Notes: generated by a model not told the origin, from the sequence alone. 64,000 bases of DNA from Martinezella miluonensis (GCF_900094545.1 NZ_FMAH01000013.1:1-64000), one strand, 5' to 3'; counted from the stretch's first letter, positions 1 to 10,542 are shown. A program made the numbers and translations.

Positions 1-33
1 CCCGATCAGTCCCTGAAATGTATCCCATGAAAA

Positions 34-59
34 TGGCCGCATCGTTTCCAATGCGGCCA
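34..59. terminator. Hairpin, possible minus-strand terminator
   Basis: A perfect 9-bp inverted repeat (TGGCCGCAT/ATGCGGCCA) has an 8-nt loop. On the minus strand it is followed by TTTT, so it could stop leftward transcription. It lies about 130 bp past the phaR stop. Confidence 0.4.
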
Positions 60-89
60 CCTTAATTGATTTGCCGGACTTCTCACACA

Positions 90-111
90 GGCTGGTTTCG
101 CCGGCCTTTTT
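90..111 (+). terminator. Intrinsic terminator of a gene left of the window
   Basis: GGCTGG and CCGGCC flank a TTTCG loop and are followed by five T residues on the plus strand. No plus-strand gene lies to the left inside the window, so it probably ends a gene beyond position 1. Confidence 0.5.
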
Positions 112-143
112 CGCTTGTGGGCCTAAGATTTCGTTGATTCCAA

Positions 144-180
144 AGAGCCTTGACGGCTCTCGCATCCGCTGCAGATGCGA
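144..180 (-). terminator. Tandem hairpins after phaR
   Basis: Two short inverted repeats lie directly downstream of the phaR stop: TCGCATC/GATGCGA (160-180) and AGAGCC/GGCTCT (144-160). On the minus strand the second is followed by TTTGG. This looks like a weak terminator for phaR. Confidence 0.45.
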
Positions 181-189
181 GGACTGATC

Positions 190-762
190 TTAGAGGCTAT
201 CCAGCTTGCTCTGCATGGCGCGGAGCTGTTCCTTCAGTTCGTCGATGTCCTTAGCTTCGGCCTTGCGGCTTTCTTTGGCCGGCGGCTTCATGAAGGGTGA
301 GAACATCTGCATGGCTTGCTGGAACATCTCGGTGTTGCGGCGAACCTGTTCCTCGACCATCTGCATCGGCAGTTGCAGGTTCTTGCCGAGCGGCGTTTCA
401 CCGAAGGCGCGGTTCATCTGCTCGCGCATCTGTGTTTGCTGCTCGGTGAAGGCGCGCATGGAATGTTCCAAGAAGCTAGGCACGACCATCTGCATCTGAT
501 CGCCGTAATAGCCGATCAACTGCCGAAGGAAGGAAATCGGCAGTAGCGTGTTACCGGTCTTCGATTCCTGTTCGAAAATGATCTGCGTCAGGACCGAATG
601 CGTAATATCCTCGCCGCTTTTGGCATCCTGGACGGTAAATTCCTCGCCCTTCTTCACCATCTCCGCCAGGTCGTCCAGCGTCACGTAAGTGCTGGTGCCG
701 GTATTGTATAGGCGGCGATTGGCGTATTTCTTGATTACGATCTGGCCGTCATTCTTCGCCAT
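190..762 (-). CDS. phaR: Polyhydroxyalkanoate synthesis repressor PhaR
   Basis: The 190-residue protein opens with the PHA accumulation regulator DNA-binding domain (IKKYANRRLYNTGTSTYVT, about residues 9-27), followed by the accumulation-regulator domain and a Met/Gln-rich helical tail with an acidic-basic end. PhaR proteins repress phasin and PHA genes and bind PHB granules, so repression lifts when polymer is made. The start at 762 is chosen because AGGAG sits 7-8 nt upstream and the DNA-binding domain begins at once; an in-frame start at 825 would add an unconserved-looking 21-residue leader. It is divergent from phaA-phaB, the usual rhizobial arrangement. Confidence 0.93.
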   Translation of the reverse strand: MAKNDGQIVIKKYANRRLYNTGTSTYVTLDDLAEMVKKGEEFTVQDAKSGEDITHSVLTQIIFEQESKTGNTLLPISFLRQLIGYYGDQMQMVVPSFLEHSMRAFTEQQTQMREQMNRAFGETPLGKNLQLPMQMVEEQVRRNTEMFQQAMQMFSPFMKPPAKESRKAEAKDIDELKEQLRAMQSKLDSL

Positions 763-1002
763 TATCAGTCTCCTGGCCCCGTCTGATTGTATGGAATACT
801 CCTCCACCGCTGAGTGTAGACGCAAAAGAAGCTTGGTGACAATCGGTTTGTGCGATGCGGCAAGCCCTTTCCTTTGATTGGATTTTTGTGAGCGATGACG
901 GCTTCATGAAATCTGCGCACCGGAAATTCTTGCAGTTTGACTCTGGCGCAAAGCTTTGACAGTTTCGACTTATATACACGTTCGTTCAGTGAGGAGGCTT
1001 TC

Positions 1003-2184
1003 ATGACCAGTTCATCTATCGTCGTCGCCAGCGCGGCTCGCACCGCCGTCGGCTCCTTCAACGGCGCGTTTGCGACCGTCCCGGCTCATGAGCTTGGAGC
1101 CGTCGCCATCAAGGGCGCGCTGGAGCGTGCTGGCGTCGATGCCAAGGAAGTCGACGAAGTGATCCTCGGCCAGGTCCTGCAGGCCGGCGAAGGGCAAAAC
1201 CCGGCTCGCCAGGCTGCGATGAAGGCCGGCATTCCACAGGAAGCGACCGCATGGGGCGTGAACCAGCTTTGCGGCTCCGGCCTGCGCGCCGTCGCACTTG
1301 GCATGCAGCAGATCGCGACCGGCGATGCGAAGATCATCGTCGCCGGCGGCCAGGAATCCATGTCGATGGCCCCGCACGCCGCGCATCTTCGTGGCGGCAC
1401 AAAGATGGGCGACATGAAGATGATCGACACCATGATCAAGGACGGCCTGACTGATGCCTTCTATGGCTATCACATGGGCATCACGGCGGAAAATGTCGCG
1501 CGGCAGTGGCAGCTTTCGCGCGACGATCAGGACCAGTTTGCCGTGTCCTCGCAGAACAAGGCCGAGGCTGCGCAGAAGGCCGGGCGTTTCAAGGACGAGA
1601 TCGTTCCTTTCACGATCCAGTCACGCAAGGGCGACGTGATCGTCGATGCCGACGAATATATCCGCCACGGCGCGACGCTGGACGGCATGGTCAGGCTGAG
1701 GCCTGCCTTCGACAAGGAAGGTACAGTGACCGCCGGTAACGCTTCCGGCCTCAATGACGGCGCTGCCGCCGCCGTTCTGATGACCGAGGCTGAAGCCTCG
1801 CGCCGTGGCATCCAGCCGCTTGCCCGCATCGTCTCCTGGGCGACTGCCGGCGTCGATCCGCAGGTCATGGGCACAGGCCCCATTCCGGCCTCCCGCAGGG
1901 CGTTGGAGAAAGCCGGCTGGTCCGTCGGCGATCTCGATCTCGTCGAGGCCAATGAAGCCTTTGCAGCCCAGGCTTGCGCCGTCAACAAGGACCTCGGCTG
2001 GGATACGTCGATCGTCAACGTCAATGGTGGCGCGATCGCCATCGGTCACCCCATCGGCGCCTCCGGCGCCCGTATTCTCAACACGCTGCTGTTCGAAATG
2101 AAGCGCCGTGGCGCCCGCAAGGGGCTTGCTACGCTCTGCATCGGCGGCGGTATGGGTGTCGCAATGTGCTTCGAGGCGCTCTGA
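1003..2184 (+). CDS. phaA: Acetyl-CoA acetyltransferase (beta-ketothiolase)
   Basis: This 393-residue biosynthetic thiolase condenses two acetyl-CoA into acetoacetyl-CoA, the first step of polyhydroxybutyrate synthesis in the cytoplasm. The catalytic nucleophile lies in [10 protein letters not shown] (Cys90), the His in [12 protein letters not shown] (His349) and the second Cys in CIGGGMGVA (Cys379). This spacing matches the well-studied Zoogloea thiolase almost exactly. The start follows GAGGAGG by 5 nt; an upstream in-frame start at 937 lacks a ribosome binding site. phaB follows 97 bp downstream and phaR is divergent upstream. Confidence 0.96.
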   Translation: MTSSSIVVASAARTAVGSFNGAFATVPAHELGAVAIKGALERAGVDAKEVDEVILGQVLQAGEGQNPARQAAMKAGIPQEATAWGVNQLCGSGLRAVALGMQQIATGDAKIIVAGGQESMSMAPHAAHLRGGTKMGDMKMIDTMIKDGLTDAFYGYHMGITAENVARQWQLSRDDQDQFAVSSQNKAEAAQKAGRFKDEIVPFTIQSRKGDVIVDADEYIRHGATLDGMVRLRPAFDKEGTVTAGNASGLNDGAAAAVLMTEAEASRRGIQPLARIVSWATAGVDPQVMGTGPIPASRRALEKAGWSVGDLDLVEANEAFAAQACAVNKDLGWDTSIVNVNGGAIAIGHPIGASGARILNTLLFEMKRRGARKGLATLCIGGGMGVAMCFEAL

Positions 2185-2281
2185 GCGTCTCAAGCGAGAA
2201 TTCCTGAAGACGTGGTGAAAGTGGAGAGGGCGCTCGATGTAGGAGCGTCCCGTCTCCGCAGCAACAAAAGGGGAGTGGCAC

Positions 2282-3007
2282 ATGAGCAGAGTGGCATTGG
2301 TAACCGGAGGGACGCGCGGCATTGGAGCGGCTATTTCGATGGCGCTGCACAATGCGGGCTATAAGGTGGCGGCAACCTATGCCGGCAATGACGAAAAAGC
2401 CCGGGCTTTCCACGATGTGACTGGCATCTCCGTCCACAAGTGGGATGTGACCGACTATGAGTCCTGCGGCAAGGGCATCGCCAAGATCGAGCACGATCTC
2501 GGCCACGTCGAAGTCCTGGTCAACAATGCCGGTATTACTCGCGATGCCATGTTCCACAAGATGACGCCGCAGCAGTGGCACGAGGTCATCAATACCAACC
2601 TCACCGGCCTGTTCAACATGACGCACCATGTCTGGCAGGGGATGCGCGAGCGCAGCTTTGGCCGAATCATCAACATCTCTTCGATCAATGGTCAGAAGGG
2701 GCAGATGGGGCAGGCGAACTACTCTGCCGCCAAGGCTGGCGATCTCGGCTTCACCAAGGCGCTTGCCCAGGAAGGGGCCAACAAGAACATCACCGTCAAC
2801 GCCATTTGCCCAGGCTATATCGGCACGGAAATGGTGCTTGCGGTGCCGGAAAAGGTGCTGAACGAGCGGATTATCCCGCAGATCCCCGTGGGACGCCTCG
2901 GCGAACCGGAGGAAATCGCCCGCGTCGTGGTCTTCCTTGCCAGTGACGATGCCGGTTTCATCACGGGATCGACCATATCAGCCAATGGCGGACAGTTCTT
3001 CGTCTGA
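2282..3007 (+). CDS. phaB: Acetoacetyl-CoA reductase, NADPH-dependent
   Basis: This 241-residue short-chain dehydrogenase reduces acetoacetyl-CoA to (R)-3-hydroxybutyryl-CoA, the monomer of PHB. It shows the cofactor loop TGGTRGIG (residues 8-15), the NNAG motif (81-84), a catalytic Ser at 133/134 in NISSING, and the Tyr147-x3-Lys151 pair in NYSAAK. It ends ANGGQFF, typical of PhaB. AGGGGAG lies 7 nt before the start. It forms an operon with phaA; the polymerase gene phaC is not in the window. Confidence 0.95.
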   Translation: MSRVALVTGGTRGIGAAISMALHNAGYKVAATYAGNDEKARAFHDVTGISVHKWDVTDYESCGKGIAKIEHDLGHVEVLVNNAGITRDAMFHKMTPQQWHEVINTNLTGLFNMTHHVWQGMRERSFGRIINISSINGQKGQMGQANYSAAKAGDLGFTKALAQEGANKNITVNAICPGYIGTEMVLAVPEKVLNERIIPQIPVGRLGEPEEIARVVVFLASDDAGFITGSTISANGGQFFV

Positions 3008-3022
3008 GCGGATTTCTATATC

Positions 3023-3067
3023 TAGAGCGTTTCCGCTTTTCTTCGTTCGAATCGCGAAAATGCTCTA
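3023..3067. repeat. Rhizobial palindromic repeat (TAGAGC type)
   Basis: TAGAGCGTTTCCGC and GCGAAAATGCTCTA form an imperfect 14-bp inverted repeat just past phaB. Palindromes of this kind with a TAGAGCattttc core are dispersed in Rhizobium intergenic regions (recalled, not searched). A role in phaB mRNA 3' processing is possible. Confidence 0.6.
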
Positions 3068-3133
3068 TCTTCTTGTTTCGTTACGCATCCGGACGGAAAA
3101 CTGCTGTGCGCTTTTTCTGGAAATGCTCTCAGG

Positions 3134-3157
3134 GATTGCCGGGTAAGCCCGGCAATC
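3134..3157. repeat. 10-bp perfect hairpin
   Basis: GATTGCCGGG and CCCGGCAATC pair around a TAAG loop. It touches the stop codon of the small minus-strand gene at 3156-3329 and lies between it and phaB. Neither side has a T run, so it is either an imperfect terminator for convergent genes or an mRNA stabiliser. Confidence 0.5.
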
Positions 3158-3329
3158 ATCCCCGGCCCGAGCCGGCCGATTGCCGTTGTCGCGGCTTGAA
3201 TTCCAGGATGACGGCTTCCGGCGCCATGCGCTGTTTTTCCTTGTTGCAGGCCCTGACCGCGCAGCCGAGCGCGTAAAAGGTCGTGCCGACGAGTGCGAAT
3301 GCTGCAATGCTTGCGATAATTGCGGCCAT
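3156..3329 (-). CDS. Small single-pass membrane protein, unknown
   Basis: A 57-residue reading frame starts MAAIIASIAAFALVG, giving one hydrophobic segment (about residues 2-24) that contains a Cys in LGCAVRAC. A charged, basic tail of about 30 residues follows. AAAGGAC sits 6-8 nt before the ATG. No family is recognised. The amphipathic layout, good ribosome binding site and position beside two other tiny envelope genes on the same strand favour a real gene over chance. Confidence 0.55.
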   Translation of the reverse strand: MAAIIASIAAFALVGTTFYALGCAVRACNKEKQRMAPEAVILEFKPRQRQSAGSGRG

Positions 3330-3440
3330 GACGCCGGTCCTTTCTCAAAACACTGCTTCATCCCCGCAAACAGGCTGGTGCGGGAAAGGAATCGTCTCTC
3401 AAATTGCCGCTTCAAGCGTCCGGTGTGCCAAGCTTGAATG

Positions 3441-3472
3441 TCATGACCGGCCGACAAGTCGGCCGGTCATGA
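3441..3472. terminator. 15-bp perfect hairpin after the glycine-zipper gene
   Basis: TCATGACCGGCCGAC and its exact complement are separated by AA. The hairpin begins about 10 bp past the stop of the minus-strand gene ending at 3482. There is no T run on either strand, so termination is inferred from position and stem strength only. Confidence 0.45.
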
Positions 3473-3481
3473 AACTTGGTC

Positions 3482-3736
3482 TTAGCGGCAACGAGCCTCA
3501 TAGCGGTTGCCATAGCGGTCGCGGTAGATGCAGTAGCCGCGGCGTTCATGCGACTGGCCGATGAGGTTGCCTACGAGGCCGCCGGCGACTGCGCCAACAG
3601 CTGCGCCACCCCAGCTATGAGTGGCAACGCCGCCGATCAGAGCGCCGGTGCCAGCGCCGATGGCTGTGCCTTTTTCCGTTGCCGTGCACGACGCCAGTGC
3701 GCCGACGATGGCGATCGCGACGATGATCTTCTTCAT
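3482..3736 (-). CDS. Glycine-zipper outer-membrane lipoprotein
   Basis: The 84-residue precursor has a lipoprotein signal peptide ending in the lipobox ALASC (Cys17). It is followed by alternating Gly-x3-Gly stretches (GAGTGALIGGVATHSWGGAA, then GAVAGGLVGNLIG), the glycine-zipper 2TM signature of 17-kDa-antigen/SlyB-like lipoproteins. The C-terminus is Arg/Tyr-rich with two Cys. Such proteins insert in or brace the outer membrane and are often stress-induced; no specific role can be assigned. It lies 46 bp downstream of another tiny envelope gene and may share its transcript. Confidence 0.8.
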   Translation of the reverse strand: MKKIIVAIAIVGALASCTATEKGTAIGAGTGALIGGVATHSWGGAAVGAVAGGLVGNLIGQSHERRGYCIYRDRYGNRYEARCR

Positions 3737-3782
3737 GATGTTAGCTCCTGGTGCTTCGAAGTTTTCAACAATGATCTGCGGA

Positions 3783-3938
3783 TCAGATCCGCCCCATCAA
3801 TAGCAGAATAAGAACAATGACGAGAACAAGCCCGAGACCACCCGACGGGCCATACCCCCAAGCGCGACTGTAGCCCCAACTCGGAAGTGCGCCAATCAGC
3901 AGCAGAATCAGTATCACAAGCAATACTGTACCAAGCAT
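3783..3938 (-). CDS. DUF3309-type small hydrophobic protein
   Basis: The 51-residue protein begins MLGTVLLVILILLLIGALP and ends with a second hydrophobic stretch (LGLVLVIVLILLLMGRI), joined by an aromatic/Gly-rich loop (WGYSRAWGYGPSGG). This is the two-helix layout of DUF3309 proteins, common in Proteobacteria and of unknown function. GGAGGAG sits 7 nt before the ATG, and a longer in-frame start upstream is not supported. It lies immediately upstream of the glycine-zipper lipoprotein gene. Confidence 0.8.
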   Translation of the reverse strand: MLGTVLLVILILLLIGALPSWGYSRAWGYGPSGGLGLVLVIVLILLLMGRI

Positions 3939-4201
3939 GATATGTCTCCTCCATGTCCGTGCCCGAATATTCCCAACGCCTTGAGCCATCCAGCGACACG
4001 CTTCAGAACCTCTACCGTGACCGCTCGCGATGCGCGCAGACGGTGTTCCCAGCACTTCTGCCTTAGAAACTTGCGTGGCATAAAATTGTTCCGGCTAAGA
4101 AATAAAAATCCCGACGCCGAGGGCATTCATGGTCTGCGAAATCTTAACGCGGTGGCGCGAGCCGGCAGGAACCGCGGGTAAGGCGAGACTTAATCTTATG
4201 G

Positions 4202-4216
4202 TTAAAATATAATTAA
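4202..4216. promoter_or_regulatory. Candidate CtrA box TTAA-N7-TTAA
   Basis: TTAA, seven bases (AATATAA), then TTAA exactly match the alphaproteobacterial CtrA consensus. The local AT-richness raises the chance of coincidence. It lies just left of the GANTC-dense stretch. Confidence 0.35.
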
Positions 4217-4259
4217 AATACAATAGGTTGCGGTGAACAAAACGGGAAAAAGCCCATGT

Positions 4260-4283
4260 CTGCGATTCGTCGACGATTCGTTC
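4260..4283. repeat. GATTCG repeat, copy 1
   Basis: This copy contains GCGATTCGTCGACGATTCG followed by TTC. It differs from copies 2-4 by one base in the middle and contains two GANTC sites. Confidence 0.8.
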
Positions 4284-4535
4284 TGCATTTGAGCCTTGGT
4301 TAATATGGAAGCCGCTGGAGCACGATGGCGATCCCTCCGGACGAAGGGAACAGCGGGAAGCCGCCATGGGCGGAGGCCGCCAATAGTCGCCGAAAAGTAG
4401 CGTTTGGGAGGGCTCGATCGGTTAACGCAAGGGTGTTTGCGGAGGAGTTCGCGAACATGCTGGTTCTTCATGTCGCGATGTCGCCCCATCCGCGCCACCA
4501 TATATAGCCGTGAATAAATGAAATACATGCATGAA

Positions 4536-4560
4536 TCAGCGATTCGTCGCCGAATCGTTC
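4536..4560. repeat. GATTCG repeat, copy 2
   Basis: The core is CGATTCG-TCGC-CGAATCG, a perfect 7-bp inverted repeat, followed by TTC. The other copies have GATTCG in the second arm and so are direct rather than inverted repeats. Confidence 0.8.
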
Positions 4561-4650
4561 GAGCTTTGATCGAAGCGTTAATGTCTGCAATCTATGAATG
4601 TAAATATCGATTTTTATATTTGCGCTCGCCGAAAGACTGATCGCAATCCA

Positions 4651-4667
4651 CGATTCGGCTCGAATCG
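4651..4667. repeat. CGATTCG palindrome
   Basis: CGATTCG-GCT-CGAATCG is a perfect 7-bp inverted repeat with a 3-nt spacer. It has the same arm as repeat copy 2 but without the flanking conserved bases. Each arm carries a GANTC site. Confidence 0.75.
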
Positions 4668-4750
4668 CGACTTCAACCATCGAGAGTCCAGTATGAATCG
4701 CTGGCGAAGACGCTACATATTGTGGGGAACAAAGGTAGAATCGGCCGAAA

Positions 4751-4775
4751 TCAGCGATTCGTCGCCGATTCGTTC
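4751..4775. repeat. GATTCG repeat, copy 3
   Basis: TCAGCGATTCGTCGCCGATT continues with CGTTC. It is identical over 24 bases to copy 4, and CCGGCTTTGA downstream resembles the sequence after copy 2. Confidence 0.85.
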
Positions 4776-4995
4776 CGGCTTTGACCCGAATCTTAACAAG
4801 GCGGCTGGAATCGGAAAAATAGTTATCCTTTACAAATGATTAACCATGGTCGCTTGCGAAAAGCGGCTTCGTTCGGATTCATCACTTGACTCGTTTTCAC
4901 ATGGAGAGGCCGGTGAAATCGCGATTCAGTATCTGGTGGGAATCTATGATTCGAATTCCATATGTAGTAGCGAACACATGGGGAACACTATCGAG

Positions 4996-5020
4996 TCAGC
5001 GATTCGTCGCCGATTCGTTC
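4996..5020. repeat. GATTCG repeat, copy 4
   Basis: This copy matches copy 3 over the whole TCAGCGATTC...CGTTC core. The four copies are spaced about 276, 215 and 245 bp apart, too far for a simple tandem array. Confidence 0.85.
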
Positions 5021-5228
5021 TCAGGCTGTTCCGGAATCCGCTGGACTCGTATGGGATGTAGGGGCAATGTATCTTCCAGTTGAAACGACCCATTGCGAAA
5101 TCGATTGTTCCGGCTACTGTTTTTTCATTCAGGTCTTGCCTTTGTCACATATGGTCGTCATCTCTTCCTTTCTTCCAAGAGGAGCTTGCTGATCGGAAGA
5201 CGGTAGTTTCTCGCCCATACACGGACCA

Positions 5229-8366
<3,138 letters not shown>

Positions 8367-8369
8367 GCC

Positions 8370-8774
8370 ATGAAGGACGAGAAGCAGCCATTTTCCGGTT
8401 CGCGCCAGCGCATCGACAAATGGCTCTTCTTCGCCCGCATGGTGAAATCCCGCTCGCTGGCCCAAGTTTATGTGCAGAACGGCAACGTGCGAGTCAATGG
8501 CGAGCGGGTTGTGCAGCCAAGCTACAACCTCAAGGCCGGCGATCGAATAGAGCTTTCTCTCGAACGCCGCGATGTCATTCTCATCGTGCGGGCAACCGGC
8601 GACCGCAGAGGCCCCTTCGAGGAAGCCAAGCTGCTCTACGAAGACCTGACGCCGCCGCCGAGTGAGACAAAACACCTCACCGCTTTAGAGCAGGCTCAGC
8701 GAGCGCCGGGCAGCGGCAGGCCGACAAAGCGCGACCGGCGCGCAATCGATCGCCTGATCTCGGATGATGATTAG
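8370..8774 (+). CDS. S4-domain RNA-binding protein (Hsp15/HslR-like)
   Basis: The 134-residue protein has an N-terminal S4 domain (about residues 10-75; RQRIDKWLFFARMVKSR, then NGNVRVNGERVVQPSYNLKAGDRI), as in Hsp15, which binds stalled 50S subunits with nascent chains. The rest is charged and ends with a basic tail (RPTKRDRRAIDRL) typical of this family in alphaproteobacteria. It starts 3 bp after the Suv3-like helicase stop, so the two are almost surely co-transcribed and probably translationally coupled. The assignment to the HslR family is solid; the ribosome-rescue role in this organism is inferred. Confidence 0.85.
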   Translation: MKDEKQPFSGSRQRIDKWLFFARMVKSRSLAQVYVQNGNVRVNGERVVQPSYNLKAGDRIELSLERRDVILIVRATGDRRGPFEEAKLLYEDLTPPPSETKHLTALEQAQRAPGSGRPTKRDRRAIDRLISDDD

Positions 8775-8980
8775 AAAACTCTGTCTTTCGTTCGTTGTTT
8801 TGAAGATTGTTTGTCCTTGAAATTGGGCAGCAAAGTCGATACCTCACGATCAACCTGCCGGTAACCAGCCGAGCGGCGAGTCTGCGCGTGGCGCATTCGT
8901 CTGTTCGTTCGGCTCCGTGGAAGGGTGCGACGTTCCAGGTTGCACAGCCGCGGAAGCTAGAGTCATTCCTGGAGTGCTTC

Positions 8981-9319
8981 ATGACATATGTCGTGACCGA
9001 TAATTGCATCCGCTGCAAGTATACCGATTGCGTAGAAGTCTGCCCCGTCGACTGCTTCTACGAAGGCGAGAATTTCCTCGTTATCCATCCTGACGAATGC
9101 ATCGATTGCGGCGTCTGCGAGCCGGAATGTCCCGCCGAGGCGATCAAGCCCGATACGGAGCCGGGCCTCGACAAGTGGCTGAAGATCAATGCCGAATATG
9201 CATCCATCTGGCCGAACATCACCGTCAAGCGCGATGAGCTGCCGGAAGCCAAGGAAATGGATGGAGAGCAGGGCAAGTTCGAGAAATACTTCTCGACGAA
9301 GCCCGGCGCGGGCGATTGA
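8981..9319 (+). CDS. fdxA: Seven-iron ferredoxin (3Fe-4S + 4Fe-4S)
   Basis: This is a 112-residue electron carrier of the FdxA type. The N-terminal cluster region reads [17 protein letters not shown], where the second canonical Cys-x2-Cys is spaced as in a 3Fe-4S site, and [12 protein letters not shown] supplies the 4Fe-4S ligands. The C-terminal half ([18 protein letters not shown]) is the extension characteristic of this ferredoxin in Azotobacter and rhizobia. GGAG precedes the ATG by 8 nt; an upstream in-frame start at 8807 has no support. It is followed by carD about 400 bp on, a common alphaproteobacterial pairing. Confidence 0.92.
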   Translation: MTYVVTDNCIRCKYTDCVEVCPVDCFYEGENFLVIHPDECIDCGVCEPECPAEAIKPDTEPGLDKWLKINAEYASIWPNITVKRDELPEAKEMDGEQGKFEKYFSTKPGAGD

Positions 9320-9715
9320 TCTGAGGCGGTGACAGGCCGCCCATAAAGGTGTAGTCGATATCGTACGGAGCGAATCACCTCGCTTGAGCCGCAAGGCTGT
9401 CAACGTGGCCTTTTTGGCGTGCGTGAAGCAAATTATTGATTTCCTCAGATTTTTGTGATACCTTGCTCACACTGATCCACAGCGGCATTTCGCATGCCCA
9501 AAACCATCACGAAAGCAAATCACCAATCCGTACGCGGTTTCCCTGACATATCAACGTTTTGTGTGTCGGGTCTAAGGTCGCGATGGGCGGGTTTCTTTTT
9601 GCATGAGTCTGGCTGGACCAGAATTGAAGTCACTTGACGGTACTCCGTCTCATCCGGGCCTGACTGACCCGGCCCCGGCCCTTGACGGGCGCGTAACAGG
9701 GAGTTTTTGAAAAGA
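9320..9715 (+). other. fdxA-carD intergenic region
   Basis: This 396-bp gap holds a GGCGG/CCGCC hairpin (9325-9341) just past fdxA and a GC-rich CCGGG/CCCGG inverted repeat near 9655-9675 in the likely carD leader. A carD promoter should lie here but no convincing -35/-10 pair was recognised. Confidence 0.5.
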
Positions 9716-10288
9716 ATGACGATCCAGCAGAAAAAACCTTCAGCAGCACGCCATGGCTTCAAGACTGGTGAAGCGATCGTTTATCCGGCCCACGGTGTCG
9801 GCACGATCACCGCAATTGAAGAACAAGAAGTCGCGGGCATGAAGCTCGAGCTGTTCGTAATCGACTTTGAGAAAGACAAGATGCGTCTGAAGGTGCCGGT
9901 GGCCAAGGCCATGAGCATCGGCATGCGCAAGCTTTCCGAAACGGATTTCGTCGATCGGGCGTTGAAGGTCGTGCAGGGCAAGGCTCGCGTGAAGCGCACC
10001 ATGTGGTCGCGTCGCGCCCAGGAATACGATGCCAAGATCAATTCCGGCGATCTGATCTCGATCGCAGAAGTGGTTCGCGATCTCTATCGCGCCGAGAACC
10101 AGCCCGAGCAGTCCTACTCCGAACGTCAGCTTTATGAAGCTGCGCTCGACCGCATGGCGCGCGAAATTGCCGCAGTCAACAAGATGTCGGAAACCGAGGC
10201 CGTTCGCCTTGTCGAAACCAATCTCAACAAAGGCCCGAAGCGCGGCAAGATCGTCGAGGACGACGATTCCCAGGACGAAGCCGCATAA
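9716..10288 (+). CDS. carD: CarD-family transcription regulator
   Basis: The 190-residue protein has the CarD/TRCF RNA-polymerase-interacting domain at the N-terminus (GEAIVYPAHGVGTI, about residues 15-28) and the CarD C-terminal helical domain (VLERA-like VDRALKVVQGKARV, then RRAQEYDAKINSGDL). CarD contacts the RNA polymerase beta subunit and stabilises open promoter complexes. It ends in an acidic tail. AGGGAG lies 14 nt before this ATG but only 5 nt before an in-frame TTG at 9707, so a three-residue-longer protein is possible. A strong terminator follows. Confidence 0.92.
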   Translation: MTIQQKKPSAARHGFKTGEAIVYPAHGVGTITAIEEQEVAGMKLELFVIDFEKDKMRLKVPVAKAMSIGMRKLSETDFVDRALKVVQGKARVKRTMWSRRAQEYDAKINSGDLISIAEVVRDLYRAENQPEQSYSERQLYEAALDRMAREIAAVNKMSETEAVRLVETNLNKGPKRGKIVEDDDSQDEAA

Positions 10289-10313
10289 AGCCAAGGCATA
10301 AGCTACTGCTTTC

Positions 10314-10342
10314 AAAAACCCGGCCATCGCGCCGGGTTTTTT
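10314..10342 (+). terminator. Strong intrinsic terminator of carD
   Basis: AACCCGGC and GCCGGGTT pair around CATCGC and are followed by TTTTTTC. It lies 25-55 bp past the carD stop. Confidence 0.92.
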
Positions 10343-10346
10343 CTTT

Positions 10347-10371
10347 GGAACCTTTTTCGTCCTGCCGCGTT
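10347..10371 (+). promoter_or_regulatory. Candidate EcfG promoter
   Basis: GGAAC, 16 bases, then CGTT match the general-stress sigma factor EcfG consensus of alphaproteobacteria exactly. It follows directly after the carD terminator and points toward rpoH, 325 bp away. In Sinorhizobium, rpoH2 is known to be under the EcfG-type factor RpoE2, which fits. A weaker GGAAAC-N18-CGTC lies at 10623-10650, closer to rpoH. Confidence 0.5.
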
Positions 10372-10437
10372 TAAAGCTTCGTGTTGGCGGTCCGTGTGGG
10401 TGCACTCCGGTGGGAGAGTTTTCCAAACAGGCCGTTT

Positions 10438-10542
10438 ATGGACATTCACGAGGACCGGCCTATGCGTTGTCATTCGAAGCCCCCCGGCGATCTGAAGATG
10501 CTTCAATCGTCAGACCCATTCGCTGAGATCGAACTAGACTAG
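10438..10542 (+). CDS. Possible 34-residue leader ORF before rpoH
   Basis: A short frame reads MDIHEDRPMRCHSKPPGDL and ends in an acidic FAEIELD. An internal ATG at 10462 is preceded by GAGGACC, a better ribosome binding site than the first ATG has. It lies between the EcfG-like promoter and rpoH. It could be chance, a stress-induced small protein or a leader peptide; no family is recognised. Confidence 0.22.
   Translation: MDIHEDRPMRCHSKPPGDLKMLQSSDPFAEIELD

Larger units (their letters stand above)
3939..5228. other. Long gene-free region with repeats
   Basis: About 1.29 kb lies between the DUF3309 gene and the Suv3-like helicase. Open frames here are short, lack ribosome binding sites and resemble no family. 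The region holds a TTAA-N7-TTAA motif (4202-4216), four copies of a ~22-bp GATTCG-rich repeat, a short palindrome and 24 GANTC sites. It is more AT-rich than the surrounding genes. Confidence 0.7.

Noticed and set aside
956..976. phaA promoter from TTGACA and TATATA
   Set aside because: The two boxes are only 9 bp apart, too close for a sigma-70 promoter; no better pairing was found in the phaR-phaA gap.
4140..5060. Chromosome replication origin
   Set aside because: The GANTC density and a CtrA-like site suggested it, but no DnaA box cluster (TTATNCACA) was seen and the flanking genes are not those expected at a rhizobial origin.
4594..5083. Short plus-strand frames over the GANTC island
   Set aside because: They lack ribosome binding sites, run through the repeats in different frames and resemble no family; the peptides recur only because the DNA repeats recur.
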